From assembly GCA_016186905.1 (NCBI GenBank), contig JACPKS010000111.1, forward strand, positions 1-64,000: a DNA stretch of 64,000 nt, written 5' to 3'. This stretch comes from Deltaproteobacteria bacterium (GTDB taxonomy: Bacteria; Bdellovibrionota; UBA1018; UBA923). Of the stretch, positions 27,117-34,530 are shown in pieces. How positions within the stretch are numbered: position 1 is the first letter of the stretch; each line of letters starts with the position of its first letter. The position numbers and the translations under genes are program-made. A model generated the notes under the pieces. The model was not told the origin of the DNA. It did no database searches and saw only the letters and a list, made by a program, of their open reading frames with translations.

Positions 27117-28896
27117 GTGGCGCTCCCCCTTCCCGGACGCGTGGAAGCGCGATCTCAAAGCACGCGCCTTGCGCGCTCTCGGTCCCCTGGGCGCCGCCGC
27201 CCTCGACAAGGCGGAGGTCGCCGCCGTGATCGATGCAGATTTGCCGCGAAACGCACAAGCCCAAGCCATGTCCCGTCGTTTTCGTCGTCATGAAGGGCTC
27301 GAAAAGCCGCTCGCGCGCCGACGCCCGAACGCCGGAACCGCCGTCGCGCACGGCAACGCGGATCTCGCCGCCCTTGCGCCGCGTGACGATGCGAAGCGTG
27401 CGGCTGTCGGCCGGCGCCTCGGCCATCGCCTCGATCGCGTTGCGGATGAGATTGAAGAGCACCTGCGAGAGCGCGTCGGCGTCGCCCGCGACCTCCGCGG
27501 AGTTTTCGGCCGGATCGACGTTCACCGTCACGCCGGCCGCCTGAATCTCGCGCGCGAGAAACGAGATGCAGTTCTCGATGAGCGCGTGCAGATCGACCTT
27601 TCCCCCGGCCGCCGCGACGGGTTTTCCGACTTCGAGATAACCGCGCGTAATCCGATCGAGACGCTCGACCTGTTCGGTGACGGCCGCGATGCGCTTGCGC
27701 GCCGAAGCTTCGGCGGCCTCGCGGGCCGATTCGTTTCGTAGGGCATCCAAATCCTCGAGCAGCATCTCAAGCTGCAGCGAAATCGAGTTCAGCGGGTTGC
27801 GCACCTCGTGCGCGATCTGCGAAGACATGTTCCCGGCGAGAACGAGCTTGCGGGCGTGCGCGAGCTTCTTTTCAGCTTCGGCCATCTGGATGAGACGGCC
27901 GTTCTGCACCCGGAGAGTTTCGTTCAAGGAGCCGAGCTTGTCTTTTTGCTGGCGGATCGTAAGCTCGCGCTCGAGCACCGTGCGCGCCATCCTCGTGAAT
28001 TCGCGCGTGAGCAGCGCCAGCTCCGACGGCGTCGCGCGCGTGACGCGCGGAAAGCGCACGCCCGCGTGGATGCCTTTGAGCGCGATCTCGCGGGCCACGC
28101 GCGTCCACTCGAAAACGGGCTGAAACCAGCGCCTCAACCGAAAAAGCACCACGAGCGAGAAAAGCAGACTCAGCGCCAGCAGCCCGAACACGGTCGTCTG
28201 CGAGCGGCGAAGTTCTTGTTCGGTCGAAAGCTGCAACGAGGAAAGCCCGTTTTCGATCCCGGCGCTCAGGCCGGCGAGCTCCTGCGTGATCTCGAGGTGA
28301 TGCTGGCGGATGCGCGTGTAGGCGGCGGCGGCCTCTGAAAAGTGCCGCGCCTTCACGAAACCCACGAGCTCGGCCACCGCCTGCGGCTCGCCTTCAGCGC
28401 ACCCGGTGAGCCGCCCAAGCCAGCGGCGCAGGCGCTCGCGCACGGCCAAGGCCTGCTCGGCCTCCGCCCGAAGCATCGCGCCGGGCGCGGCAAACGCGCC
28501 GGGCCCGCGGTCGAGCACGCGCATCAGTTCGAAAATGTTGCCGTCGACGATGCGGCGAAGATGGATTTTAGGAAGCACCGGGCCCCGCCTGCGATCGCCC
28601 CAGGTGCGAAACGAAATGGACTGCTCGAAGGCGCGCTGATAAGTCGCCCACTTTCCGCCGATGAGGTTTAAGTGTTTGAGCGCGGGCACGTAAAAACGAT
28701 TCACCGCTTCGACGTTCTGCTGAACGCGATCGAGACGCCAGTACGCGAAGACCGAAACCGCGGTCACGGCGGCCACCATGAACATGACCGCGCTGACGAT
28801 CCGCAGCCCTGGCCTGGCTTTATAAGAGTGTTCGGTATCCGAAATTACGGTCTGAGCATCATGCTCATTGCTATTTTTTCCGCCACGTCCCTGCAT
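27109..28896 (-). CDS. Membrane sensor histidine kinase (NtrB-like)
   Basis: 595 aa. TM helix 1 at about 32-53, a roughly 180-residue helical periplasmic sensor, TM2 at about 234-253, then a HAMP-like linker and coiled coil. HisKA follows, with phospho-acceptor His363 in SSQIAHEVRNPLNSI. The ATPase domain has the N-box VLFNLIRNAIEAM, G1 VRDGGSGV and G2 GHGLGLCVS. The helical sensor resembles four-helix-bundle ligand domains. It overlaps the downstream regulator gene, making a kinase-regulator operon. The signal is unknown. Confidence 0.92.
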   Translation of the reverse strand: MQGRGGKNSNEHDAQTVISDTEHSYKARPGLRIVSAVMFMVAAVTAVSVFAYWRLDRVQQNVEAVNRFYVPALKHLNLIGGKWATYQRAFEQSISFRTWGDRRRGPVLPKIHLRRIVDGNIFELMRVLDRGPGAFAAPGAMLRAEAEQALAVRERLRRWLGRLTGCAEGEPQAVAELVGFVKARHFSEAAAAYTRIRQHHLEITQELAGLSAGIENGLSSLQLSTEQELRRSQTTVFGLLALSLLFSLVVLFRLRRWFQPVFEWTRVAREIALKGIHAGVRFPRVTRATPSELALLTREFTRMARTVLERELTIRQQKDKLGSLNETLRVQNGRLIQMAEAEKKLAHARKLVLAGNMSSQIAHEVRNPLNSISLQLEMLLEDLDALRNESAREAAEASARKRIAAVTEQVERLDRITRGYLEVGKPVAAAGGKVDLHALIENCISFLAREIQAAGVTVNVDPAENSAEVAGDADALSQVLFNLIRNAIEAMAEAPADSRTLRIVTRRKGGEIRVAVRDGGSGVRASARERLFEPFMTTKTTGHGLGLCVSRQICIDHGGDLRLVEGGGAQGTESAQGACFEIALPRVREGGAPLA

Positions 28897-28967
28897 GGGA
28901 TTATCTTAGGCAGTTTTACTGGGCGGCGCAAGCTAACGCACCGTTTCGTAATAAGTAGGCTGCCACC

Positions 28968-29294
28968 TTATTTTAGCAGGACAGACTGCCCAGGACGCGG
29001 CTTTTCGAGGATTTCGCGGAACTTGGGAATCAGCGGCTCGAGCGCCGAAAAGCGGTTAGACTTCGTATCGAGAATAACCACCGTGATTTTCGTGCCGGCC
29101 ATCCCCATCATCGGCGCCAGATTGCGGCTGGTCGTGACGAACACGTCGCAGCCATGCTCGGAGAGATAATGGATGAGGTCAACGTTGCGCACACCCGCGC
29201 ACCCCAATTCCGGAACCGTCTTCACCTCATGCCCCGGAATCGCGCTCTTAAGCTGCTGGGGCAGGCCTTCGTCCAGGATGATCCTCATGATCAC
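28968..29294 (-). CDS. DUF5615 PIN-like toxin
   Basis: 108-aa protein (GTG 29294, or ATG 29288) of the DUF5615 PIN-like group. It has RIILDEGLPQQL at the start (Asp in the first strand), VFVTTSRNLAP in place of the usual TxDxDF, and a final TKITVVIL strand. It is likely a ribonuclease-type toxin or its remnant. The start overlaps the DUF433 gene stop by 4 nt, the standard order for this toxin-antitoxin arrangement. The replaced acidic residue (TTSRN) may weaken catalysis. Confidence 0.75.
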   Translation of the reverse strand: MIMRIILDEGLPQQLKSAIPGHEVKTVPELGCAGVRNVDLIHYLSEHGCDVFVTTSRNLAPMMGMAGTKITVVILDTKSNRFSALEPLIPKFREILEKPRPGQSVLLK

Positions 29295-29497
29295 GCCACC
29301 TTGAGATATTCTTTCTTGATCTGCTCGAGAAAGGTGGTCACTTGTTCGCGTGCAACAGTGGGAAAATCAGCCAGGAACGCCTCAATCGTGTCTCCGCCTT
29401 CGAGATAATCGAGAAGAGTCTGTACGGGTACACGGGTGCCGTAAAAAACCGGCGTGCCGCCAAGAACGTCATCAGATCTGGTAAATGCACTCTTCAT
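29291..29497 (-). CDS. DUF433 antitoxin
   Basis: 68 aa. GTPVFYGTRVPVQTLLDYLEGGDTIEAF (read in two blocks: GTPVFYGTRVPV, then LLDYLEGGDT) is the DUF433 signature, a short HTH-like protein usually paired with a DUF5615 toxin. DFPTVAREQV follows as expected. It lies upstream of and overlaps the toxin gene; autoregulation by the pair is typical. It is complete and in frame. Confidence 0.82.
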   Translation of the reverse strand: MKSAFTRSDDVLGGTPVFYGTRVPVQTLLDYLEGGDTIEAFLADFPTVAREQVTTFLEQIKKEYLKVA

Positions 29498-29614
29498 GGC
29501 TCAATTTTATCACGCCGCATTGCGCAGATGCAAAGTTCATATAATCTCTTTTAATTTCAGCATATTACGCCATAAAAAATTTCTTGACTCACTTGCCAGT
29601 TAAGCTGAGTTAAC

Positions 29615-30145
29615 ATGTTTTTCATGGATCAATCGAGCTTACAAGAAAAGTACGCGCCAAAAAGCATTTGTTTTGGATGTGGCCCCGCCAACACTAAGGG
29701 CCTTCGAATTCGTAGTATTCCCCAGGATGATAAGGTCGTGGCGACGTGGAAGCCCGAGCCGCATCACCAGGCTTTTCCTGGTGTATTGAATGGCGGCATC
29801 GTCGGCGCCCTGCTGGATTGTCATTCTAACTGGACGGCGGCTTGGCACTTGATGAACGTCAACACCGCGACCGCGCCGCGCGCCTCGCGGGGCCAAGAAC
29901 CAGAACCTCCCTGCACCGTAACGGCGGAGTATTCGATCAAGCTCCTGCGTCCGACGCCGGTAGATGTGCCGCTGGAACTTGAGGCGTGGGTGGTGGAGGA
30001 GAATGCGGCCACAAAATCTGGGGCGACAAACGTTGACCGCGTAACCATCGAAGCGAAGCTTACGGCGAACGGAAAAATCTGCGCGACCTGCCGCGGAGTA
30101 TTCGTCGCTGTGAAACCGGACCATCCCGCGTATCACCGGTGGTGA
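29615..30145 (+). CDS. Hotdog-fold thioesterase (PaaI/YiiD-like)
   Basis: 176-aa hotdog protein, probably an acyl-CoA thioesterase. CFGCGPANTKGLRI (about 20-33) is the family N-terminal Cys-rich block. HHQAFPGVLNGGIVGALLDCH (two blocks: HHQAFPGVLNGG, then GALLDCH) contains the GG-x-x-x-x-x-x-D active-site helix. ATG 29615, with an in-frame ATG three codons on (29624), sits behind an AT-rich leader containing TTGACT at 29584 and an inverted GTTAA/TTAAC pair just before the start. No operon partner is evident. Confidence 0.82.
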   Translation: MFFMDQSSLQEKYAPKSICFGCGPANTKGLRIRSIPQDDKVVATWKPEPHHQAFPGVLNGGIVGALLDCHSNWTAAWHLMNVNTATAPRASRGQEPEPPCTVTAEYSIKLLRPTPVDVPLELEAWVVEENAATKSGATNVDRVTIEAKLTANGKICATCRGVFVAVKPDHPAYHRW

Positions 30146-30261
30146 CTTAACTCGCGCATTCGCTGAAGCCGACCGGAGGGAGTTGAGGCGAATGTTCATG
30201 GCGAGGGAGCCAGAAGCGCAAACTGTCTTGCTAAAGCACCATTCTTGCAAGACGGACGACT

Positions 30262-31266
30262 GTGGGAAGCCTTGAAAACCAGTTCGAATCGCAACCTTTC
30301 GCACTCGATCTTATTATTCTTGAAGAAACTCTCTTACGAGTCCACGAAGCCGCGCTTGAAGCGGCACGCGGATTCAAACGCGCGGAGGCGGCACTCATCG
30401 ACGCACTGATCGCCGTTGAGCGCGAGCGTGTGTTCGTCAAACTGGGATTCTCAAGTCTATTCACATATGCGGTTCAAGCCCTTGGGCTCTCGGAAGGAGT
30501 CGCGTATAACGCCATCACCGTCGCGCGCAAAGCTCGCGAAATTCCGGCTCTCCATGAGGAGATTCGCCTTGGAACCATCAGCATTTCGAAGGCCAAGAAA
30601 ATCGCGGCCGTTCTCACTTTTGAAAACCAGCAAGAGTGGCTGGAGAGAGCGAGAACTCTTTCTTCACGCCGTCTTGAAAAGGAAGTCGCCCGGGAAAACC
30701 CGCGCATGGCCGTTCCAGAAAGAGTGACCTACGTGACTGGAAAGCGCCTTTCATTAAGCCTTGGTGTGGACGAAGCGCTGATGCTCAAGTTTCGGCGGGC
30801 GCAAGACCGCGTAAGCGGCGCGCGCGGTCGGGCAGCTTCAATAGAGGATACGCTTGCTGAACTCGTGGAGTTCTATCTTCGGCACAAGGACCCGGTTGAG
30901 AAAGCCAAGCGAGCGGTCGCGAAGAATGGGCGAATGCCGCCTACATCTGAAAATCCGACAAGCCCGCTCAAAAAACAGTTCACGGGAACAGTTGCGTTGA
31001 GCACGCGAAATCCGCTGCCGGTGCATGGAGCATTCCATCGAACGACGATTCCAGCTTCGATCGGGCACCCTGTTCGGGTGCGGGACGAAGGACGCTGTCA
31101 GTTTCGTCGACCCGACGGCACGATCTGCGGCGAGAGGCGATGGGTAGATTTACATCACATTCGCCCGATCAGCATTGGCGGCGACCACCGGCCCGAAAAT
31201 CTCGTGACATTGTGCCAAGCGCATCACCGCGAAACCCATCGCCCGAGTCGAAACCCTTCGCTTTAA
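30262..31266 (+). CDS. HNH endonuclease domain protein
   Basis: 334 aa starting with GTG. The first about 130 residues form a helical domain (ALIDALIAVERERVF, GFSSLFTYAVQ, LSEGVAYNAITVA) like the DUF222-type or RPS-like HNH companions. A Ser/Pro-rich linker leads to the HNH nuclease at about 275-328: CQFRRPDG with CGERRWVDLHHI, GGDHRPENLVTLC, and a final CQAHHRETH. The zinc pair Cys-x2-His and both catalytic His are intact. Such free-standing HNH proteins occur in many copies in delta-like proteobacteria; a role as homing remnant or defence nuclease is open. Confidence 0.85.
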   Translation: MGSLENQFESQPFALDLIILEETLLRVHEAALEAARGFKRAEAALIDALIAVERERVFVKLGFSSLFTYAVQALGLSEGVAYNAITVARKAREIPALHEEIRLGTISISKAKKIAAVLTFENQQEWLERARTLSSRRLEKEVARENPRMAVPERVTYVTGKRLSLSLGVDEALMLKFRRAQDRVSGARGRAASIEDTLAELVEFYLRHKDPVEKAKRAVAKNGRMPPTSENPTSPLKKQFTGTVALSTRNPLPVHGAFHRTTIPASIGHPVRVRDEGRCQFRRPDGTICGERRWVDLHHIRPISIGGDHRPENLVTLCQAHHRETHRPSRNPSL

Positions 31267-31357
31267 CGCACGATCAATGCTCGGAAAATCAGGCAAAAAT
31301 GAGCAAGGCGGAAATAACCGAGATTCAGTAAACTGTGAAAAAAACAGATAAGTTTAC

Positions 31358-32182
31358 ATGCGATCATGGCGATATTGCGTTCTGACACTGCTGTTTTCCA
31401 TCGCTGCTTCGATTGGCACTGAATTTGTCCGTGCAGGCGAACCTTGTGCGGCTCACCTGCTTCGCACACATTCATTGTCTCAGGACGATTGGGGAAAGCT
31501 AAGCTTAGGCCAGCTAAAATCAATGAAAAATGCCTATTTCAATGTGAACGGAATTCAATTTCGATTCGAGGTGGAAGCAGAACTTCAGCCACGCCAGAGG
31601 AAATTTATTAATATTTTAAAAAAAATGAGTGTGGATCCGAAGTATTTCCAGAAAAGAGCGCAAGTCATTTGGGAGTATGTCGAAAGATATACACAGCAGC
31701 ATAATGACCGTGAAGCGCAATTACCTGAGGAATACAGAATAAAGATGGACAAATATGAACTGTTTAGACGGCATCTCAACGCAGAGTGGAGAGATTTTGA
31801 CGAAAAATCCGTGGAGGTAGCGTCCTTTCAGATTGGAATGAAGGATGGCCGTGTACATGCGGCCTTGGCAACCTCCTCTGAGACCACGTTGGTTACTCCA
31901 GATAGCCTAAAGAAAGCAATCGATGGCTTGGTCGAATCAAAACAAATCGTATGGGAAGAAGTGTCTTGGATCGAGTTCTATCATACACATCCTAGACTCA
32001 ACGGCGAACTAACAACGCGGCCGATGAATCCGACTGATCAGCGGTCATTCGAAATGTTTCGTCAACAACTCGATCAACAAGTTCCTTGGGTTGATCTTCG
32101 AAGCATTGTCGTTGGCAAAAGCGAGGAGAGCCTTGTTATATTCTATCAAGACTACACAGGTAACGGCGGTCTCCAAAAATAG
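31358..32182 (+). CDS. Exported JAMM/MPN-like metalloprotease candidate
   Basis: 274 aa with a signal peptide (about 1-27) and no close family recognised. Near the C-terminus FYHTHPRLNGEL is followed by NPTDQRSF. The H-x-H-P then N-x-x-D arrangement resembles the JAMM metal motif H-x-H-P...S-x-x-D, with Asn for Ser and a longer loop. A preceding beta strand, SVEVASFQIGM, could carry the JAMM Glu. The gene is AT-richer than its neighbours, with many Lys/Asn/Gln codons, which suggests recent acquisition. JAMM assignment is tentative; an uncharacterised secreted protein is the alternative. Confidence 0.5.
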   Translation: MRSWRYCVLTLLFSIAASIGTEFVRAGEPCAAHLLRTHSLSQDDWGKLSLGQLKSMKNAYFNVNGIQFRFEVEAELQPRQRKFINILKKMSVDPKYFQKRAQVIWEYVERYTQQHNDREAQLPEEYRIKMDKYELFRRHLNAEWRDFDEKSVEVASFQIGMKDGRVHAALATSSETTLVTPDSLKKAIDGLVESKQIVWEEVSWIEFYHTHPRLNGELTTRPMNPTDQRSFEMFRQQLDQQVPWVDLRSIVVGKSEESLVIFYQDYTGNGGLQK

Positions 32183-32260
32183 CTATTTAGGTAATGATTT
32201 CCGCTCACGCTCCGCACTTAAATCCTCCGCTTTTGTGAGCACGTATACTCCCCAAAAATT

Positions 32261-33415
32261 TCAGTCCAGCAGCGCCGCAAAGCCGCGCGCCTTGCGCTTC
32301 TTCCAGTTTTTCTTGTGGTAGGCGTAACCGGCGACGAGGGGGAGTGCCAACGTGGCCTCGGCGTAAACCATCTGCTCAGCGCCTGAGTCGACCTTGCCCC
32401 AGGAATTGGCTTCTTTAAGTGTCGAGCCCGAGAGGGCGCCGTCGCGCTCGTCGGCGACCGTGATCTGCACGGCGTACTTGTGCATCGCCACGTCAAAGCC
32501 AAGATAGTCAGCCGCGACCACGGTGTCTTGCGCGAAGTTCTTGGGCACGCCGCCGCCGATCATGAGAAGCCCTGAGTGCTTTGTCTTGAGTTTGATCTTG
32601 GTCAGTTCAAGGAAGTCCTTTGCCGAATCAATACTCATGTGACGGCGCGGATTGTTCCACTGATGGTGCACGAGCCCGAATCCCGCGCTGCAGTCGCTGA
32701 AGGCCGGGCAGAAAACCGGAACGTTCTTTTCATAGGCCGCGAGCACCACCGAGCTCTTGTTCTTGCCCTTTTTCTTTAAGTACTTGCCCATCTCGCGGAT
32801 GAATTCGCGCGACGAATACGGACGCGGGTCGAGCTGATCTGCGATCTCGCCGGTCGCGGCGTCGCAGGCGCGCAGCTCATCCTCGTCGATGTAGGTGTCG
32901 TAAATACGATCGATGAAATTGCGGCGAAGCATGTCGTCGTCGACCATGATCTGGCCCTGGTAGTGCTTGAATCCCATCCCTTCGAAAAAATCCTGGTCCA
33001 CGATGATCGCGCCGGTCGAGACAATCGCGTCGACCATGTTGCAACGGATGAGATCGACGACCACTTGCTTTAAGCCTGCCGAAAAGAGCGAGCCGGCGAG
33101 ACAGAGAATGATCGAGCAGTCTTTGTCTTTGATCATCTGGTCGTAAATCTTCGCCGCGCGCCCGAGATTTCTCGCCTGAAACGCCGTCTTCGCCATCGCA
33201 TCCACGAGCGGCACGACGTTGTATTTCTTGATGTCGATGTGCTCGATCGGCGTGCGCAGCATCCGCTTTTTCGAAGGCTCGCGTCTTGTGCTCGCGGCGG
33301 GGCTCTTGGTCACGGCTTTGGCGCCGGTCTTTACGCTATTTTTTGCGCCGCCACCGTTCAGAAGTGGCGCCATGTAATTCGAGTTCGCTGATTTATCCGC
33401 CAACATTTTATCCAT
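32261..33415 (-). CDS. Deoxyhypusine synthase-like protein
   Basis: 384 aa of the DHS fold, using NAD and spermidine in characterised members. An N-terminal Lys/Ser-rich tail (1-50) precedes the core. LAGSLFSAGLKQVVVDLIR, DAIVSTGAIIVDQDF and GGGVPKNFAQDT are NAD-binding blocks, and the active-site Lys is retained in EANSWGKVD (Lys341). Bacteria lack eIF5A, so hypusine formation is unlikely. Bacterial relatives have been proposed to make homospermidine or other polyamines. ATG 33406 is an alternative start. It lies 37 nt downstream of the heptose-epimerase gene. Confidence 0.82.
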   Translation of the reverse strand: MDKMLADKSANSNYMAPLLNGGGAKNSVKTGAKAVTKSPAASTRREPSKKRMLRTPIEHIDIKKYNVVPLVDAMAKTAFQARNLGRAAKIYDQMIKDKDCSIILCLAGSLFSAGLKQVVVDLIRCNMVDAIVSTGAIIVDQDFFEGMGFKHYQGQIMVDDDMLRRNFIDRIYDTYIDEDELRACDAATGEIADQLDPRPYSSREFIREMGKYLKKKGKNKSSVVLAAYEKNVPVFCPAFSDCSAGFGLVHHQWNNPRRHMSIDSAKDFLELTKIKLKTKHSGLLMIGGGVPKNFAQDTVVAADYLGFDVAMHKYAVQITVADERDGALSGSTLKEANSWGKVDSGAEQMVYAEATLALPLVAGYAYHKKNWKKRKARGFAALLD

Positions 33416-33452
33416 GTATGATCTCCTTATTTGCTCCGCCTGCCGTGCTTCG

Positions 33453-34439
33453 CTATCGTTCCTGCGACTTAAGCCAGTTCATGTAATCCTCAACGCCTTT
33501 TTCGAGGCTGTAATCGGGTTCGTAACCGAGCTCCTTGCGGCTCCGCGCGAGATCGGCCTCGGTGTGGTTCTGATAATGCTTGTGAGGGTTGTCGAAATAC
33601 TCCGTCGCGCGCTTGGTGCCGAGCGTGCGGTTTAAAATCTCGATCAGATCGTTGAACGTGCGCGCCTGGCCTGAGCCGGTGTTGTAAACGCCGCTACTCG
33701 GGGCGCCTAACGCTAAAATCGTGTTCTTCACCGCGTCTTTGACGTAAATGAAATCGCGAAGCTGCTCGCCGCGCTTGAAAATGCGCGGGTTCTTCCCCGC
33801 TTTGATCTGCTGCGAGAGATGCCAGATCATGCTGGCAGGGATGCCCTTGTGCGCCTCGCGCGGGCCGTAGACGTTGAAGTAACGCACGCCCACGATTTTC
33901 CACGCACGGCTTCGCGCCGCATACATTCGCGCGAGATTGTCGAGAACGACTTTCGAAAACGCGTAAACATTCGCGGGCAGCGGCGGATCGCTCTCCGTGT
34001 TCACGCCGCTCACAATTCCATACGTCGCCGCCGACGAGGCATAAACAATCGGCGTCTTCGCGGGTCTGGCGAATTCGAGAACGTTGCGGAACCCTTCGAC
34101 GTTGTCGTGAACCTGCTGCTTCTGATCGTGCAGCGTCGTATCGGTGATCGAGGCCAGATGAAAAATCGCGTCAAAGCGGCGCTTTCCGAACTGCGAGCTG
34201 AAATCCATGCGGGAGACGTCTTTTGCGACGACGTCGCCCTTGAATCCGATGAGGTTCTTGAAATCGCCCGAGCGAAAATCGTCGATCACCGTGATCCCGG
34301 CCTCGGGATGCTGCGCCTGCAGCGTCAAAACGAGGTTCGAGCCGATGAAACCGGCCCCGCCGGTGACGAGGATATTGCTTGGTTTCTTCGTGGATTTCTT
34401 GGTTTTAGCGGCCTTTTCCGCCGCTGTTTTCTTAGCCAT
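33453..34439 (-). CDS. hldD: ADP-heptose 6-epimerase-like SDR
   Basis: Extended SDR converting ADP-D-glycero- to ADP-L-glycero-D-manno-heptose for the LPS inner core, if the assignment holds. 328 aa from ATG 34439. A Lys-rich 25-residue leader precedes TGGAGFIGSNLV (about 26-37), then VYASSAATYG and the catalytic Tyr-x3-Lys in VYAFSK. RYFNVYGPREAHKG and RGEQLRDFIYVKD fit HldD. Other nucleotide-sugar epimerases share the fold, but the YGPRE-HKG block favours HldD. Upstream in-frame codons (8) lack support. Confidence 0.82.
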   Translation of the reverse strand: MAKKTAAEKAAKTKKSTKKPSNILVTGGAGFIGSNLVLTLQAQHPEAGITVIDDFRSGDFKNLIGFKGDVVAKDVSRMDFSSQFGKRRFDAIFHLASITDTTLHDQKQQVHDNVEGFRNVLEFARPAKTPIVYASSAATYGIVSGVNTESDPPLPANVYAFSKVVLDNLARMYAARSRAWKIVGVRYFNVYGPREAHKGIPASMIWHLSQQIKAGKNPRIFKRGEQLRDFIYVKDAVKNTILALGAPSSGVYNTGSGQARTFNDLIEILNRTLGTKRATEYFDNPHKHYQNHTEADLARSRKELGYEPDYSLEKGVEDYMNWLKSQER

Positions 34440-34530
34440 GGTCTGCCAAAAAATCTGTTGCAAACCATGCGTTCTGTCAACTCAAAGAACGTATCGACCC
34501 GTGAACGCGCTCCCAAAGGCCCGCGTTCAT

